64,000 nucleotides of DNA from Hydra vulgaris (GCF_038396675.1 NC_088926.1:25577001-25641000); one strand, 5' to 3'. Positions 11,221 through 24,217 are shown, numbered from the stretch's first letter. Notes: generated by a model from the letters alone, not told the origin. A program made the numbers and translations.

Positions 11221-12110
11221 GAAACTTTTTGCGAAAGTTCTATTTTGTTAAAAAAAATCATTTTATTTAAATTTTCTTCTTTGATAATTTTAACTTATAA
11301 TATTAGGTAAAATACATAAATAAATAATAATAATAAAACATAATAATAAGTAACAGCTTTATATGTACTATTATTTGCAATTTTATTGCACATAAAACAG
11401 TATCATTTTATTGCACATAAAACTGTATCATTTACTTCTTAACTAGTATCACACAAATTTGAATTTATTTTAATTATAGTCTTTCTTCTTTAATTATTTA
11501 ATACAATTAATTATTATTACAATTTATTAATTATTTACAATTAGGATTACAAACTGAAAAAATATGTGAGAAGTAGAAAGCTTTAACAATAAACTGGTGT
11601 TAAGTAAAATGTTAAAAGTGCAAAGGTTTTATAAAAGTTACTCATGCACTAAAGCAAAACCTGTTTTTTTGTAAAAAACAGGTTTTGCATTTTTCTAGCG
11701 CCAATTCTCAAATTAACTTTTTTTTTTATAAAAAAAAAAGTTTATTATGTAACAGATTTTATGAAGGTTATTGACACTTATTGGTACATGTGTGGTCTTC
11801 TGTGGCGTCTATCATAATCCTATAGATGCTCTAGACGATATTTTGTCTAAATTTAAATGCGCTTAGTTGGGGAAAACTTTGATTAAAAAATTATGCGGAA
11901 ACATATTTGTTTACCGTTTTTAATGATAGGGGTACAAAACTGCTTTTGTAAAAAGTTAAATAAAATGTATGAATAAAATAGAAATTTCATTTAATTCCTA
12001 CTCTAAAACATCTTTCTTTTTATTATAACAAAACTGTGAAAACCTAATTTAAACTAAATTTGAATTTTTTAAAAAGACAAGAAAATAAACAATAAAGACC
12101 CCTTAAAACT
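11221..12110. other. Spacer between inverted-repeat arms, with a hairpin
   Basis: The 890-base spacer has no coding region. At 11654-11688 a near-perfect hairpin (gcaaaacctgttttttt / complement) occurs, and a second oligo-A/T stem lies near 11715-11745. Confidence 0.6.
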
Positions 12111-12436
12111 ACAAAATACCCTATTGTTTTTTTCTAACATCATAGTAAGCCGCAGGAACATATTTGTTCCTGTAGATTCTAAAATACATTAGCGCAAAGT
12201 TTTCTCCTCTGACTTCCTAATGTTCACAAAGAAAAAAGTCAAAATATCAACTAGTGATACATAAGCATGGAATTAGCATTCAATTGGTTTACTTTGATTT
12301 TTATTAGTTTGTTATTTGCAAATGTAATTTTCTTTCTTTATTAATTCTAGTGTAAAGTATTAACTAGAAAATGAATACTTCTTTTCCTCGTAGACATAGA
12401 GTACAACATTATTCCAAGATAGAAAAAATATTTTCT
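12111..12436 (-). repeat. Right arm of a long inverted repeat
   Basis: Partner of 10894-11220. It contains an ATG at 12371 and a short frame (27 residues, ending at a TAG just past the arm) homologous to the start of the ORF at 10959. Confidence 0.85.
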
Positions 12437-14925
12437 CCAAAAAAATTATAGACCAAAAACTAAACTCTGTGCCATGGCTCAAATTACTAAAGTTTTTGAT
12501 AACAAATAGTGATAACAATGAGGGATTTACACTCTTGAAGTTTATATTACATAAGAAGCTTTAATTCAGTGGATTCGACTCTGAAGATTTTTTTTATTAA
12601 AAAAAAAAAAAATATTTAATAGTAATTCCTTTTAAATGTAGTCATATCATAAAACAAATTTATCTGGAACGAAAAAAAAAGTTTCCTCTTAATATGTTTT
12701 CGAAATATCTAAATGTCTAAATACTAAACAAGAACATACATGTAGAATCGTATTTAGAGCAACAAGAACAAAAAAGAAAAGAAACGAAGAAAATGTAGAA
12801 CGGAGCATGAAGAGTTCAAAACCCTTTTAATAATTATATCAGAATTGCCATAAAAATAATTATATCAGAATTGCCATAAAAATGTTTTGAACACAATGAT
12901 CGCTCAAAAACACTTAAACACTATGATCTCTCACAAACACTTTCGACGTTTTAAAAAAGCAGAGATTTTATTTTACACTAACTTTCAACAATTTAATCCA
13001 TCTTTAGAATCAGAGCTACAAGCTACATAATCAATCATTGGATGTTTTCTTTGTTTGTTTATTTTTGCTTTGTTTTGAGTTAATTTTTTTTTGTTTTTTT
13101 TTGTTGCTACATATATAGTTAGTTCTATATTGTTTTATTAGCTTTGTTTAACTTTACTTATGTTATATAAAATAATAAACTTTAGCATACACCTTTTGGT
13201 TAGACTTACTAATGTCATAAAAATGGGAAAATGTTTCAATTCAAAAATATTGACCATTATTAATTTTGAATTTATTAAATCTATGTGAATTCAATTATCT
13301 AATATTTTTTAATACCCTATTACATTCTTTACATGAATGCTAACCGTATTTTATAATATTATATTTCAAAATACTGTTTAATATCCTAATTCTTAAATTT
13401 TCTTTTAAAATCTTTTAATAAAATATCCGCTGAATAAGCAATAATGCGTTTGAATTTTCTTTGTCATGAATTCCACCCAAAAATTGAACGATGAGACGAG
13501 GGGATTGTTAAAGGTTTTTTTAATTAAAGTCAAGCATTAGTTAACATATCCAGCATAAGGAATTGTTATTAATAGTGCACTATTACTGGATAATTATCAA
13601 TTAACATAATTGACTTAATTTAATGTAGTTTAAAAAAAAGTTTTGCAACTGTAGACACTCGAGTTTTTCGAGTATTTTTAAAAAGATAAAGAATTAAAGC
13701 TCGTGTAAAGAGATCACAAAAAGATTGCAAAAAATTTGTTTCAGCAATAGGCTATGCTATAGCAAACATTTATATTGAAAACAATCTATTTGATAAAAGA
13801 TAGTGAACACCTATGACAAATTTATTTAAATAAGTAAAGAATAGCATTAAAACAAATAAGATCTCCGAAAATCTAAAGAATTTAGAATAACTTAGCATCA
13901 ATAGATTTATGATATCTTAGAACTTAGAATAACTTTGTAGAAATAGATTTATTTATATTTCACACTCACGTTTAAATACGTCGATATATTAAATAATTGT
14001 AATATAATTGTTTCATTAAAAGTTTTTTTTTATATTAACCGCGAAATATTAGTTAATAAAGAAATTCTTCACTGTCTTCCTTGCCGATGTTGTTTTTATG
14101 ACCAGACCGCGGCCTCTTTAATTCCGTCAACGCTTTAACCGCGGTTGTTCATCAAATTTAAAAATGTTTAAAATTTAATAAAATATTTTTTTCTATATAT
14201 ATCAAATATTGATTTCATTTAATCAACGTAAAAGCAACATGAAATCAACGTAAAAGAAACCAGAAAATAACATGAAGAAAATCTTATAGAAACATATATA
14301 GTAAGAAATGTGAAAGCAGTATTTGTCATTTTCGCGGCTTTTTCACTAATGAAGCATCTGAAAACAGCAATAAACTTTGATATAAGTACTTTGATATTTT
14401 GCAGCAATAAACTTTGATAATTTTGTTTAGAGCGAAACATACCTGAAACAATTCTTTTTTTAAATTGTTTGAGTTTGGTGACCCAACCCTATAAACTTTA
14501 GTTTAACTATCAACTATAAACGCTAAAATAACGGTAGAGCACAATATTAGACTGTCACGTTGTGTTTTATTTTCACCCTTTAAAACTTTACGAAACTTAA
14601 GGTTGCTAAAAAGATATATTTTTTTCGTTGTACAAATAAAAACTTGGCTGTTACTAATACAGAAAACTTCAACATTAATATAACAGTAAAACAGGTTTTA
14701 TTAAAATAAAAACAACTTTTAAGTAATTTGCAAATTAGAGCGTTGTTTATTTTATTAGTTTGATAAAAAAATATACCAAAAATTTGCATTTATAACACAA
14801 GTTATTTTTTTAAGAATACTAATACGTTGCAAAACCAAATGAAATAAGTTATACACAAATATATATTAATAAAAAACAGTTGATGTTATTAAAACGATTT
14901 TCTCTCATCATATTCTCTCTCTAAT
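12437..14925. other. Non-coding stretch
   Basis: About 2.5 kb of AT-rich DNA. Short frames near 14219-14789 begin at non-ATG codons and show no domain. A small tandem duplication (ataattatatcagaattgcc) occurs at 12830-12880. Nothing else supported. Confidence 0.45.
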
Positions 14926-15249
14926 TCAATCTGTGGCAAATTTGTTCATCTTGAGATTGTCACCAACTTTATTTGCTTTAAACAATCGGAATTTAAATTC
15001 CTCAGGATCGTCATTGGCTTCCTCTATTGATAATAAGTCAAAAATTTTACTAATAAGGTTACTTAACGCAAGCATGACTTCTTTTTTATACGATTCTACC
15101 TTATAATGCTTTGCATCAATGTTCTTTTCGGTTTCCAGTGAGTTCTGGAAGTTTGTAAGTTCATCAAATAAGTTTCGAACCGGTACAGCGGAGAGCTGGT
15201 TGACGTTTAAAGCTATGGTAGCCAAGCAAATCAAAAATTGCACTTTCAT
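14926..15249 (-). CDS. Small secreted protein, family member A
   Basis: A single-exon frame of 107 residues starts at the ATG at 15249 (an upstream TTG in frame is unlikely to be used). Residues 1-24 form a clear signal peptide (MKVQFLICLATIALNVNQLS), with probable cleavage near SA-VP. The mature part is charged, without cysteines, and helical in appearance. It contains KKEVMLALSNLISK and, near the C terminus, FRLFKANKVGD. The same two motifs occur in the equally long protein at 23741-24064. An AT-rich TATA-like stretch (tatttatatta on the minus strand, near 15385-15397) lies about 140 bases upstream. The product is probably exported or processed into a peptide. I do not recognise the family. 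Confidence 0.7.
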   Translation of the reverse strand: MKVQFLICLATIALNVNQLSAVPVRNLFDELTNFQNSLETEKNIDAKHYKVESYKKEVMLALSNLISKIFDLLSIEEANDDPEEFKFRLFKANKVGDNLKMNKFATD

Positions 15250-16319
15250 TTTTATCAAATTTTTTCTGCCAAGATTTTTTAAAGTTTTTTTATAAATTGA
15301 TTATTTGACGTTTAGCACCAAAGTGTTACCTTTTGACAACTCAAAACGTTTTGGCGTGTAGCTGATAAATTGACAAGCGCATGGTAATATAAATAGCAAA
15401 ACCGTAACCGTCAATTAATTACCGCAAACAACGTTAACCTTTGCTATCCGTATTCTATTTAATATTGTTCTTTAATATCCTGTATTAATTAAAAGAATAA
15501 GCAAGCAACCTTTATATTTTCCCGCTTTTTGATCTAATTTAATATTGCGTTAAAGAAACACTTAATTACATAATGAAATTGCATAACCAATAAAAAAGTT
15601 CATAGCCTTATGTCAAAAAATAATAGCTTTAAATATTGACGGTAAAGGAAAAAAGTATTAGAAAACAAATATCTAATAAAAATAGACGTAAATATTCTAA
15701 AACTGTTATTTAGTTTAAAACATGTTAATGCTAGTTTTGTTTCTTAGCAACTAGTTACTAATAGCTACTTAGTGAGAAAGTTAATCTCAGTAAAAAAACT
15801 AGAAAAAAATTTTTATGTAGTTTCTATGAAATATTAGTTTACTTAGAAGTTCATTTACGTGCTCTAGATTACACTTTATTAATGATATGCATGTTATCTT
15901 TTTTTGTTAACATTATATTTTTAGGTTTAAAATTGGCTGAAGATAAATATTACAACATCATGAATACTCGTGAGTGCTCTGTTGATCGGTCACCGAAATA
16001 TCCGACAAGAACATGTGAGCAGTGCTATAAAAGATTTAGATTCTAAAAATCCTTATCTTCTAGATTTGAAGCAATTATGTTGAAACTCACTCGACAGCAA
16101 AATGACCAAACGCAGCTTCTTTTTGATTCTTAAGGCAAGACATAAATTAAAAAAAAATTTGTTAATTTTAATAATTTTTTATTAATTTCCTTAAGGACAA
16201 AAATTTATATTTTAATTTTTTTAAATGGTATGGGTATTTTTTTTTTTTCTCAAAAAAAAAATAATAATAATTTTGTATATAAACTAAAAATTGATTTCGG
16301 ATACATTTTAAATTGACTT
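15250..16319. other. Non-coding stretch with a possible degraded exon
   Basis: Mostly AT-rich. Around 15925-16046 a plus-strand frame preceded by a TTTTTAG acceptor-like site reads RECSVDRSPKYPTRTCEQCY before a stop. The CxxC-type spacing looks protein-like, but I recognise no family and the open stretch is only about 40 codons. It may be an orphan exon or transposon piece. Confidence 0.3.
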
Positions 16320-17842
16320 TCAGTAAAGTTTTTTTTTTTTTTTTTTTTTTGCCATATAAATTTATTAAAGTCGTAAAGCATAATATAAATACAAATAGCA
16401 GGGGCAAGAAGAAGACATAATTGGTCTTATCACCAAGCCCCCTAGACTATACCTTAAATATAAGACAACAAAAATTAAAAAACGTAACACTATATAATAT
16501 AAAACGTTTTTATAAAGACTTAATAAAATAAAAATCATCGGTCCTAAAGTCCTACTTTAAAAGGAATTTGTACAAAGAAACTATATTACTAAAAAGCAAG
16601 CAAGCAAATACGCATAATTCTGAAGCTTTCCTTTAACACCAGTTTATACGTTTAAATATGTGAATAATTCTTAAAAAAAAAGAAGAATTTAAGCAATAAA
16701 AAGTGGCACAATCCTTTTCTAAGATTGTCAAACCCATAATGACAAACCTCTAATTGTTGGGTAAATTTAACAATAGCAATCATTAAAACTTCAGAAAAAG
16801 CTGAGCGCTACGTCGATCATCAGTAGTTTTTGCTTTAACTTATACTTAAACTCATTAAGCGTAGAAATTGCTTTAAGTTCATTAGTTAATATTTTATTCC
16901 ATAATTTCGGCCCTCTAATAGAAATTGAAAATTCGGTTGCCGCAAAATAACTTTTGGGTTGAATATAACTATTATTTGAAAATCTGGTGAGATATCTATT
17001 CTGATTTATTTTGAATAATGGGTAAAATATTTTAGGAGGTATATTTTTATTAATTTTGAACATAAATATAAGAACTTGATAGACATTTAATTGATAAACA
17101 TTCATTATATTTAAATTAACAAATAATGCTTGGGAGTGAGTATAACGGCCCACATTGGAAATGATTCTGATTGCATGCTTCTGTTTATTAAATAGTTTTT
17201 TTATTTTATTTTTATTTGTACTGCACCAAGCAATATTTGCATAATTAAGATGGCAATGAATGAACGAGAAATACAAAAGCTTTAAGCAAGTTGGATTTAA
17301 AAAAGGCTCAGCTTTGCATAGCAGGCCTATGTTCCTTGAGATTGTATTTTCGAGATATTGAATGTGATCTCTCCACGTCACATTTTCATCAAGAAGCACG
17401 CCGAGAAATTTTAAAGTGGTTTCTCTTTTTATGTCCTGATTGTTTCAAGGGAATTTTATCTCGGTCATGAAAACGATGGAAAAAAGTATATTTTGTTTTG
17501 GTTACATTTAAAGATAATTTGTTTGCATTAAACCATTCAGTAAGATTTAATAGCTCTTTGTTTACTGACTTAAAAAGAATATTTATACCATTATGTGCAT
17601 AAAATAGATTTGTGTCATCAGCAAATAAAATTGTATCTAGTTTAGTACAAGCTTTGCTTAAATCATTAATAAAAATGAGAAATAGGAGTGACCCTAATAT
17701 AGATCCCTGAGGAACCCCACATGTTATGTTCATATTAGTTGTTTTACCTTCATTATAAGAAATGTATTGTTTTCTATTTGACAAATAGCTTTTAAACCAC
17801 GCTATATTTATATGTTTAATACCATAGTTTTCTAATTTTGTT
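16320..17842 (-). mobile_element. CR1/Jockey-like LINE, 5'-truncated
   Basis: The minus strand holds the C-terminal half of a reverse transcriptase ORF, then a 3' untranslated region containing ggggcttggtgataagacc and gtcttcttcttgcccc, which can pair as a stem. It ends at a poly(A) run (the poly-T at 16329-16350 on the plus strand). A 5' truncation with a poly(A) tail is the usual outcome of target-primed reverse transcription. Tail fragments of the same family lie at 6083 and 26045. Confidence 0.8.
16791..17842 (-). pseudogene. LINE reverse transcriptase (frameshifted, N-truncated)
   Basis: The protein would copy LINE RNA into DNA at the insertion site. The frame from 17784 down shows the RT motifs CGVPQGSILGSLLF and FADDTNLFY (the catalytic aspartate pair is FADD in place of the common YADD), then NANKLSLNVTKTKY. 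A frameshift near 17400-17440 moves to the second frame, which reads LKFLGVLLDENVTW, then YANIAWCST and a C-terminal FSISIRGPKLWN, ending at 16791. The endonuclease and fingers regions are missing beyond 17842. The order and spacing match the CR1/Jockey branch. Confidence 0.85.
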
Positions 17843-19572
17843 TATAAAATTTTAAATGTTAAAAAAACTTTATTCGCAAAATCAGATTATAAACTCATTT
17901 TTATGTACTTTAAATATCTTTAGTGAATAATTGAATGCGCTCTTAAGTTATCACGGCAGTTTTAGTCCAAGTGGTTACAGTTTATTTTAAGTTTTAAAGA
18001 AGGTTTCTAAAAGTTTAAAAATTTTTTTATTGTGCGCGTTTTGTTTCTTCGTCAGAGGGTAAAGCCATCAGACAATCAATTGATAAAATATTTTTCTAGA
18101 GGTTTCATAAAAACATTATCTGCAGCTAAGAATCTGTTGTTTTTTTTATCATAGTTTTTTTAACAATGAATATTGTATTGAATGTTTTCCCATGCCGACG
18201 GCGCTTTCCAAATGGCTATCGATACCAATTAGGTTATTAGCATACTACTGTAAATTTACGGGGGTTGCAAGTGTGACTCCGTCCCTAAAGAAAGTGATTT
18301 TTTTTTTTTATGAAATTAAATTCGCATCAGATCTTCGATTTGATTTAGATCTTCAATATAAAGATCAAATCATATTAAACATCAAAATAGTGTGCTTCAT
18401 CAGCTCATTTTATACAAACTCGGGGTACCATATCAATCTATCTAAACTTGGGACTTTCATTTCTTGGGGTACTACCTTACGTTGGTACCTTATGAAATAA
18501 AAGTCAATTTTGAAGAAAAAAAATTGATTTGATTTTTGTTCATAGATAAAAAATTTTAATCCAACATTTTACCATTATGTATAAATGATTTGGCTTTATG
18601 TCGTAACAACACTATAGCAACTAATACATAAAAAAACATTTGTTAAAAGTTTGCGAAATGATTACTATTGAAATAGTTACGCTAAAGAGCTGAAATTTTG
18701 ACATTTCTTGATAGTTTTTAATAGCAATAAAATTCTTTTGAGAGAAGGCGTTTTAGTTCTTGAAATTTTTGTAATACTTATCCTATTCGGCTCGACTAAA
18801 TTTTTAGAGTTTCTTAAACTTTTATGCACTAAAAAAATAACAAAAGGTAGGAACAGCAAAGTAATTATTTAGCTTTTGCAGAATTCTTAGAAAAACTTCC
18901 AAAGTGTTCTTTTATTCTCATTTATTTTCACTCAAATGAATTATGTTATTATATTTAAAATATACTCCGAATTTTATTCTAAAATGACTGGTATATTTTG
19001 AGTATTTATTTCACAAAAATTTAGTTATATTTACTTATCAACTGGGTAATCGAGGCAAAGATTTTTAAACTAAGAAATCATTTTATCCAAATTTTAAATG
19101 ATGTATTTATCTTTTTTAGAATGAAATTTGCTCTAGTTCCAATGAAATTATATTAAATATTGGCCTTGGAGTACTGCCCCAAGAAAAACCTTGAAAAAAA
19201 GTATAAAAAAGTTTCATTAAAAAACTTGGTAAAAGTTTCAAAAATTTCTGGCAGTGTATTTATACTTTAGATTTAGCAAATTACAACTTTATATCATTGT
19301 TTTGTAGCATGCAAAAAAACAGGTTATCAGAAGCATCTTTGCCTTTTGACACCGAAAATACTTATATAATTTATAATTGAAAGAGAAAGCCTTTTAAAAA
19401 TGGCCACACTTTAAAAACTTTTATTTTCAAGTTATAATTTTTTATATATTGTATATATTTTTTTTATACATTGTGCTATATAAATGTATTTTGTTATATA
19501 TTGTTGTGACTAAGTTTTTTAAGAATTCTAACTAATTCCTTTGCTGTTTCTAATTTTTATTAATTTTGCAAA
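17843..19572. other. Non-coding stretch
   Basis: The 102-codon plus frame near 18192-18500 has no recognisable domain and no codon pattern unlike its surroundings. Otherwise nothing supported. Confidence 0.4.
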
Positions 19573-20146
19573 GGGGTCGTCAATAAATTACGTCACGCAG
19601 TTTATGACATTTTTTGACAATAGTTCGTGTAAAATTGTATAAATTAACATCGCTATCCTAAATATGATACCAATTCTAAAAATCTATTCTTCCGATATAT
19701 AATACATGCAAAATATTATATATATAATATATAATAAATGATAATATTTTATACATGAAAAATATTATTTTATGAATTTTCTTTCACTTTTGTGCACCAA
19801 CTAAATAAAGTTCTGCACTTGAGCCATATAAATTGAAAGCGCAAGATGTACACTGCACACACAGCCGTAACAGCCCGTTAACAGGCTATAACCTCTCTGT
19901 TAACGGAGTGTACACATCGACTAAGTAAGATTTAAGCGTATTTGATTTTACAATCGACATGTAGATACACCAACTGAGGGTTTTGATTTGGTCAGATACT
20001 CTTTTAATTAAAAGAAAGTCTTCTCTAAAAAAAAAAAATTGTTGCGTAACAAAATCGAGATCCCCCCTCCCCCTCCTAACGAATCGTCATAAAATCGCCT
20101 CCCCCTCCACCCCCTCCTAAGCGTGACGTAATTTATCGACAACCCC
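19573..20146. mobile_element. Short non-autonomous TIR element (MITE)
   Basis: A 574-base unit has inverted ends: GGGGTCGTCAATAAATTACG at 19573 and, on the opposite strand from 20146, GGGGTTGTCGATAAATTACG; both continue with TCACGC. Flanks are A-rich on both sides (aaa), so the target duplication cannot be fixed. The interior has no ORF. It carries an inverted TAACAG/CTGTTA cluster at 19865-19905 and a pyrimidine-rich block (ccccctccccctcc) at 20060-20120. Confidence 0.8.
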
Positions 20147-20526
20147 AAAATTACACGGTGCTTTTTTACATTTATAAAAAATTATACATTGAATTAGTAT
20201 AATTCTTTCTAAATGTAAAAAAGTAACTTGTATTATATAAACGCATGACCAATATTCCATGATTTTGTTACCTAACTGTATTACTTAAAAAAGATTATCT
20301 AATATAGTTATAAGTAAAAATAAAAAGTGACATTTGATTTATTCTTAACTAACTCGTGCTCAAGCCTTTAATGATTTTCTTTAGTTTTTTTGTTTAAAGT
20401 ACTAAAAATTAAAGTTCTCAAAAACTAATTTGATAAGGGACAATAAAATTGTCGTACAATAAGAGAAGCCTAATTTTTTGCGATAAGTAAAAGTTATATG
20501 AATATGTATATAATTTATATACTAAT

Positions 20527-20544
20527 TTATGCGTGCGTGCGTGC

Positions 20545-20635
<91 letters not shown>

Positions 20636-20645
20636 TGTGTGTGTT
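20527..20645. repeat. (GT)n microsatellite
   Basis: It starts as (GCGT)n and becomes a nearly pure (GT)n run with single interruptions. Confidence 0.97.
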
Positions 20646-21104
20646 TATACTTATGTCAAATAAGGATGCTTTGAAAAAAATTACGCTGGTTAAGCTTGAG
20701 AAAAGTTATAAAAATATAAAATTCTTAAAATTTATATTCATTGATAAATTTTAAATTTCATACAATGATCTCTTAGAGTTCAAAAATTATGAATAAAAAT
20801 TATTTAAATTTGAATATGTATATATATATCTGCCCTACCCCCTTTTTATTTCTCTGAAAGATTCAGGATATAAATTTATATTGTGCTATTATTAATTATA
20901 ACATAATTATTGTATAGATAAAAAATATAACGGATATTATCGTGATTGAATAAATCATCTTGATAAGCTATGAACAGATTTGCAATTATACACAAATATG
21001 TCAGAAAAAAATTAGCCAACTTAACTGTCTGACTTCTAAATAGAACTAATATCAAAAGTTTTATTCAGAGAAATAGTATAAACTTTATAAAAATGTTATT
21101 TATA
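20646..21104. other. Non-coding stretch
   Basis: Nothing supported. Confidence 0.35.
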
Positions 21105-21170
21105 AAGGTAAATGCTTTTCCGCGGTGCTCTGTGACAAGACAGTTAGGTCTTCTTGGGGCACCTAAAGCA
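21105..21170 (+). mobile_element. SINE 3' fragment
   Basis: It carries the family signature 'ttccgcggtgctctgtgaca' and an intact 3' end 'cttcttggggcacctaaa', followed by an A-rich tail (gcaaaaataaaaaataata). The tRNA head is missing. Confidence 0.7.
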
Positions 21171-22014
21171 AAAATAAAAAATAATAGCATTAATGCGCAC
21201 TTAGCAGATGTGTAAAATAGTGGAGCGTTTAGTATTCCCCACGTTCTCTAGAACAGCAAACATGCAAATTGAATTTGCGATTTACATAAGTTTGTAATTA
21301 AAAATTCATAAGTTTACTTTAGCAAATAAATTGAAAAATTAAAGCTTGAAAACAACAAACAGTTGTATAAGTTTTAATCAACAATGATAAACAAACGTCT
21401 AACTGGATTGATTTTTATGAATTGATTCTGGATTTAACGTGGGCTTCTTGAGAGCATTAACATTGAATTATCGATAAATTGTATTGCTTCAATAAAATCT
21501 TAAAAATAATTTGTACAAACTAGTAAGAAAGTAAAGTCCTCCTTCCCAACCAATAATTTACTGAGCTTTATGTTATTGCTGTTTTAAACGAAACTTAAAT
21601 TCATTAAAAAATTTATCTTTTATATGATAATACGTTAGGGTTTTATTTAAAAGGGGTGTTTATTTAATTTTCTAATCGTTAAATATAAAACTAAAAATTG
21701 AATCAAAATACATTGAAATCAAATGCATCCCCACTAAAGAACTTCTAAATGATGAAAAGAGCAGTAATTAGCCTTGTTTCTAACTTTGATTTTCTTCCTT
21801 CCCCCTTCCTCAATTCTGAAAATTGCTCCATTGCCATTCATTTTGTTTTAAACGTATTTTTAAAAAAATTTAACGCGCTTTTTAAATAAAAATAACGATT
21901 ATAACAATTATAACAATAATAATAAGAACAATAGTAAAAATAATAACAATAATAACAGCAATAATAATTATAACAATAATAATGGTAAAGATAATAATAT
22001 AAAGTATTTATTTT
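21171..22014. other. Non-coding stretch with (AAT/AAC)n tract
   Basis: At 21893-21995 a run of aataacaat-type triplets occurs directly next to the AT-rich tail of the following SINE. The rest holds nothing supported. Confidence 0.5.
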
Positions 22015-22185
22015 TGTGCTCCAAGGAGACGTAACGGTCTTGTTACAGTGCACCGCGGACGAGCACTTAACGAGGAAGTTAAGGCTGCCTCCTATACCGA
22101 TGACGCTCTTACGGCTAGAGCAAACACAAAACCTCGCATATCTTGATTTCAAGTTCAGAACGGTAACTACTGCGCCAAGGTTGTT
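22015..22185 (-). mobile_element. tRNA-derived SINE, near full length
   Basis: On the minus strand the unit runs from a head near 22185 (aaccttggcgcagtagttac) through the body 'taggaggcagccttaac', the signature 'gtccgcggtgcactgtaaca' and the end 'gtctccttggagcac', to the triplet-repeat tail at 21893-22014. It is diverged from the copy at 1783. Confidence 0.7.
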
Positions 22186-23740
22186 ATGCTTTATTAAAAG
22201 GATCTCCCAAAATTTCATTTTTATCAATAAGTACTCGAAGAAACTTTAACAAGTTTTTTTGTTTTAACTTAAATCAATCACATTATAAATAGCCCTTCTT
22301 TTTTTGTTCACGAATTATTTAAATTCATTAATAAGGTGCTAAATCTTTAAAACTCTTTTTTTTTAAAGATAAGTTTCTCTTACTTTTGCTTCAGTTCGGG
22401 ATAAATTAGAGTTATCGTAATTTTTTTAGTCATGACAAACAGATCATTATTCAAAAAATTCTAAAAAATTTTAAAATATCAATTCTAAATCCCTAATAAA
22501 AATATGATAACAACAATTATTTTGGACAAATTTAAAACTGGTAAGGTTAAATAATTATTTTGTTTTTTTTAAATTGTGGGTAAATGATGAAATTTAATGT
22601 TTTGATTGAGTAATAAAATATTAGGAGTTAATTCTATTAACGCTCTAATAAGGCAAACTTTTCGCTTTTTTACATGTTTCTGATAACCAGAACTTTGTCA
22701 CTAATTTTTTTAATTTGAAATTCTTTACAAACTTTTTTAATTTAAACTTTACTTTAGGAATATATTTTTATTGAATGTATTTCCGACATTTGGTGTTTTA
22801 GTAAAAATTTTATCTATTACGACCAAGCTAAACTATGACTTTTGACGTAAAATACTTTATTTAAATATTCAACTCGACGGGAAATATTAAATAAAGAAGT
22901 TTAACCTAAAAAACATTGCAATACAAAGTGCTAAGATCAAAACAAACGAAAACGTTTCGGCATTAGTACAAGTGGAATTAGTTTTACAAGTGTTCTTGTT
23001 TTGCTTTCAGGTGTTGAACATTTTCCCGCGAAACAACAATCGCAAACTGTTTCGGTATCACACTGAAGATAAATAAAAACGAACACAGGGTTTTGGGAAA
23101 CACCAGGTATTTATCTCCAAGTTATATAAATAGTGCACACTCCTATTATTGCCAAGAATAATATATATTCATAAGTTTTATGGTTATGCAAGATATTTAA
23201 GAATTAACGTAAAAACTTACTTACATTACTAAATTTTGAAATGTTATAAAATTGTCAGAAAATGTTTATCAAATATTTTAATGTTTATTCAACGTGATTT
23301 TTTTTCAAGATTTGTTAAATTTTTCTGCGGATTGATTTCGCATCTAATCGTTTTGCGTGAAAACCAAATATGATAACAATTTTTAAATGACACATTTAAG
23401 CGTTTAAAAAACATTTTTTTTACCGTTTTTAAGTTATGCTAAACGTTCAAAAATATAAGTAAGCTTAAAATGATAATACGAAGAAAAAAAAAAAAAAAAA
23501 AACTAATACAAAAGCATATAACATAATATGCATATCCATACTGCAAAAAATTTAATGAGACATTGACAAGTTTTTTTCGGCAGCTTGTTTATCAGTTGTT
23601 TTTTTTTAGAAATAAGCAACCCCCTGTAATTTAAAAGACGTCATTTGAAGTTATCGCTTTGTGACATACTTTGTGATTTCTTTTGGAAAGATCGATAAGT
23701 TGGAAGCGAGAAGAAATCAGATAGTTATAAGCGAGAAGAA
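22186..23740. other. Non-coding stretch upstream of secreted protein B
   Basis: No gene recognised. Poly(A) occurs at 23484-23502. A purine-rich direct repeat (gcgagaagaaat) occurs twice at 23706-23742, immediately before the start codon at 23741, in the probable 5' untranslated region. Confidence 0.4.
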
Positions 23741-24064
23741 ATGCGTATGGCGTGTTATACATATGGAATAGTTATCATCTTTATTGTAGCTGTACCGATT
23801 TTAACTTCATCTTTTAGAAACTCTGAGTATTTTGAAAAAAAAAACTACGCAAATAGTGATTTCAGGAAACAAAAACGCGAAACAGAAAACAATAATGAAG
23901 AAATTGTTCGTAAAAAAGAAATATTATTCGCTTTAAATAATCTTGTCGAGAAAGTTATGAGTTACGTAAGTTACTCAGAAGTAAAAGACCCTCCTTTTTC
24001 TGGACAATCATTTAGATTATTTAAAGGAAAAAAAGTTGGAGATCTCTTTTGGAACCAAAATTAA
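23741..24064 (+). CDS. Small secreted protein, family member B
   Basis: A single-exon frame of 107 residues, exactly the length of the minus-strand relative at 14926-15249. The start at 23741 could instead be the in-frame ATG at 23747. A hydrophobic signal peptide ([17 protein letters not shown]) is followed by a basic, asparagine-rich linker with a dibasic site (KQKRE) that could be cut by a proprotein convertase. [15 protein letters not shown] and [11 protein letters not shown] then align with member A (KKEVMLALSNLISKI, FRLFKANKVGD). The mature protein has no cysteines. The stop is followed within 30 bases by a (TA)n microsatellite. Function unknown; a secreted peptide precursor is one possibility. 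Confidence 0.7.
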   Translation: MRMACYTYGIVIIFIVAVPILTSSFRNSEYFEKKNYANSDFRKQKRETENNNEEIVRKKEILFALNNLVEKVMSYVSYSEVKDPPFSGQSFRLFKGKKVGDLFWNQN

Positions 24065-24082
24065 TGAGGTTACCCAGAATAA

Positions 24083-24217
<135 letters not shown>

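Noticed and set aside
18192-18500. 102-codon plus-strand ORF
   Set aside because: No domain, signal or neighbouring support; its length is expected by chance given many frames.
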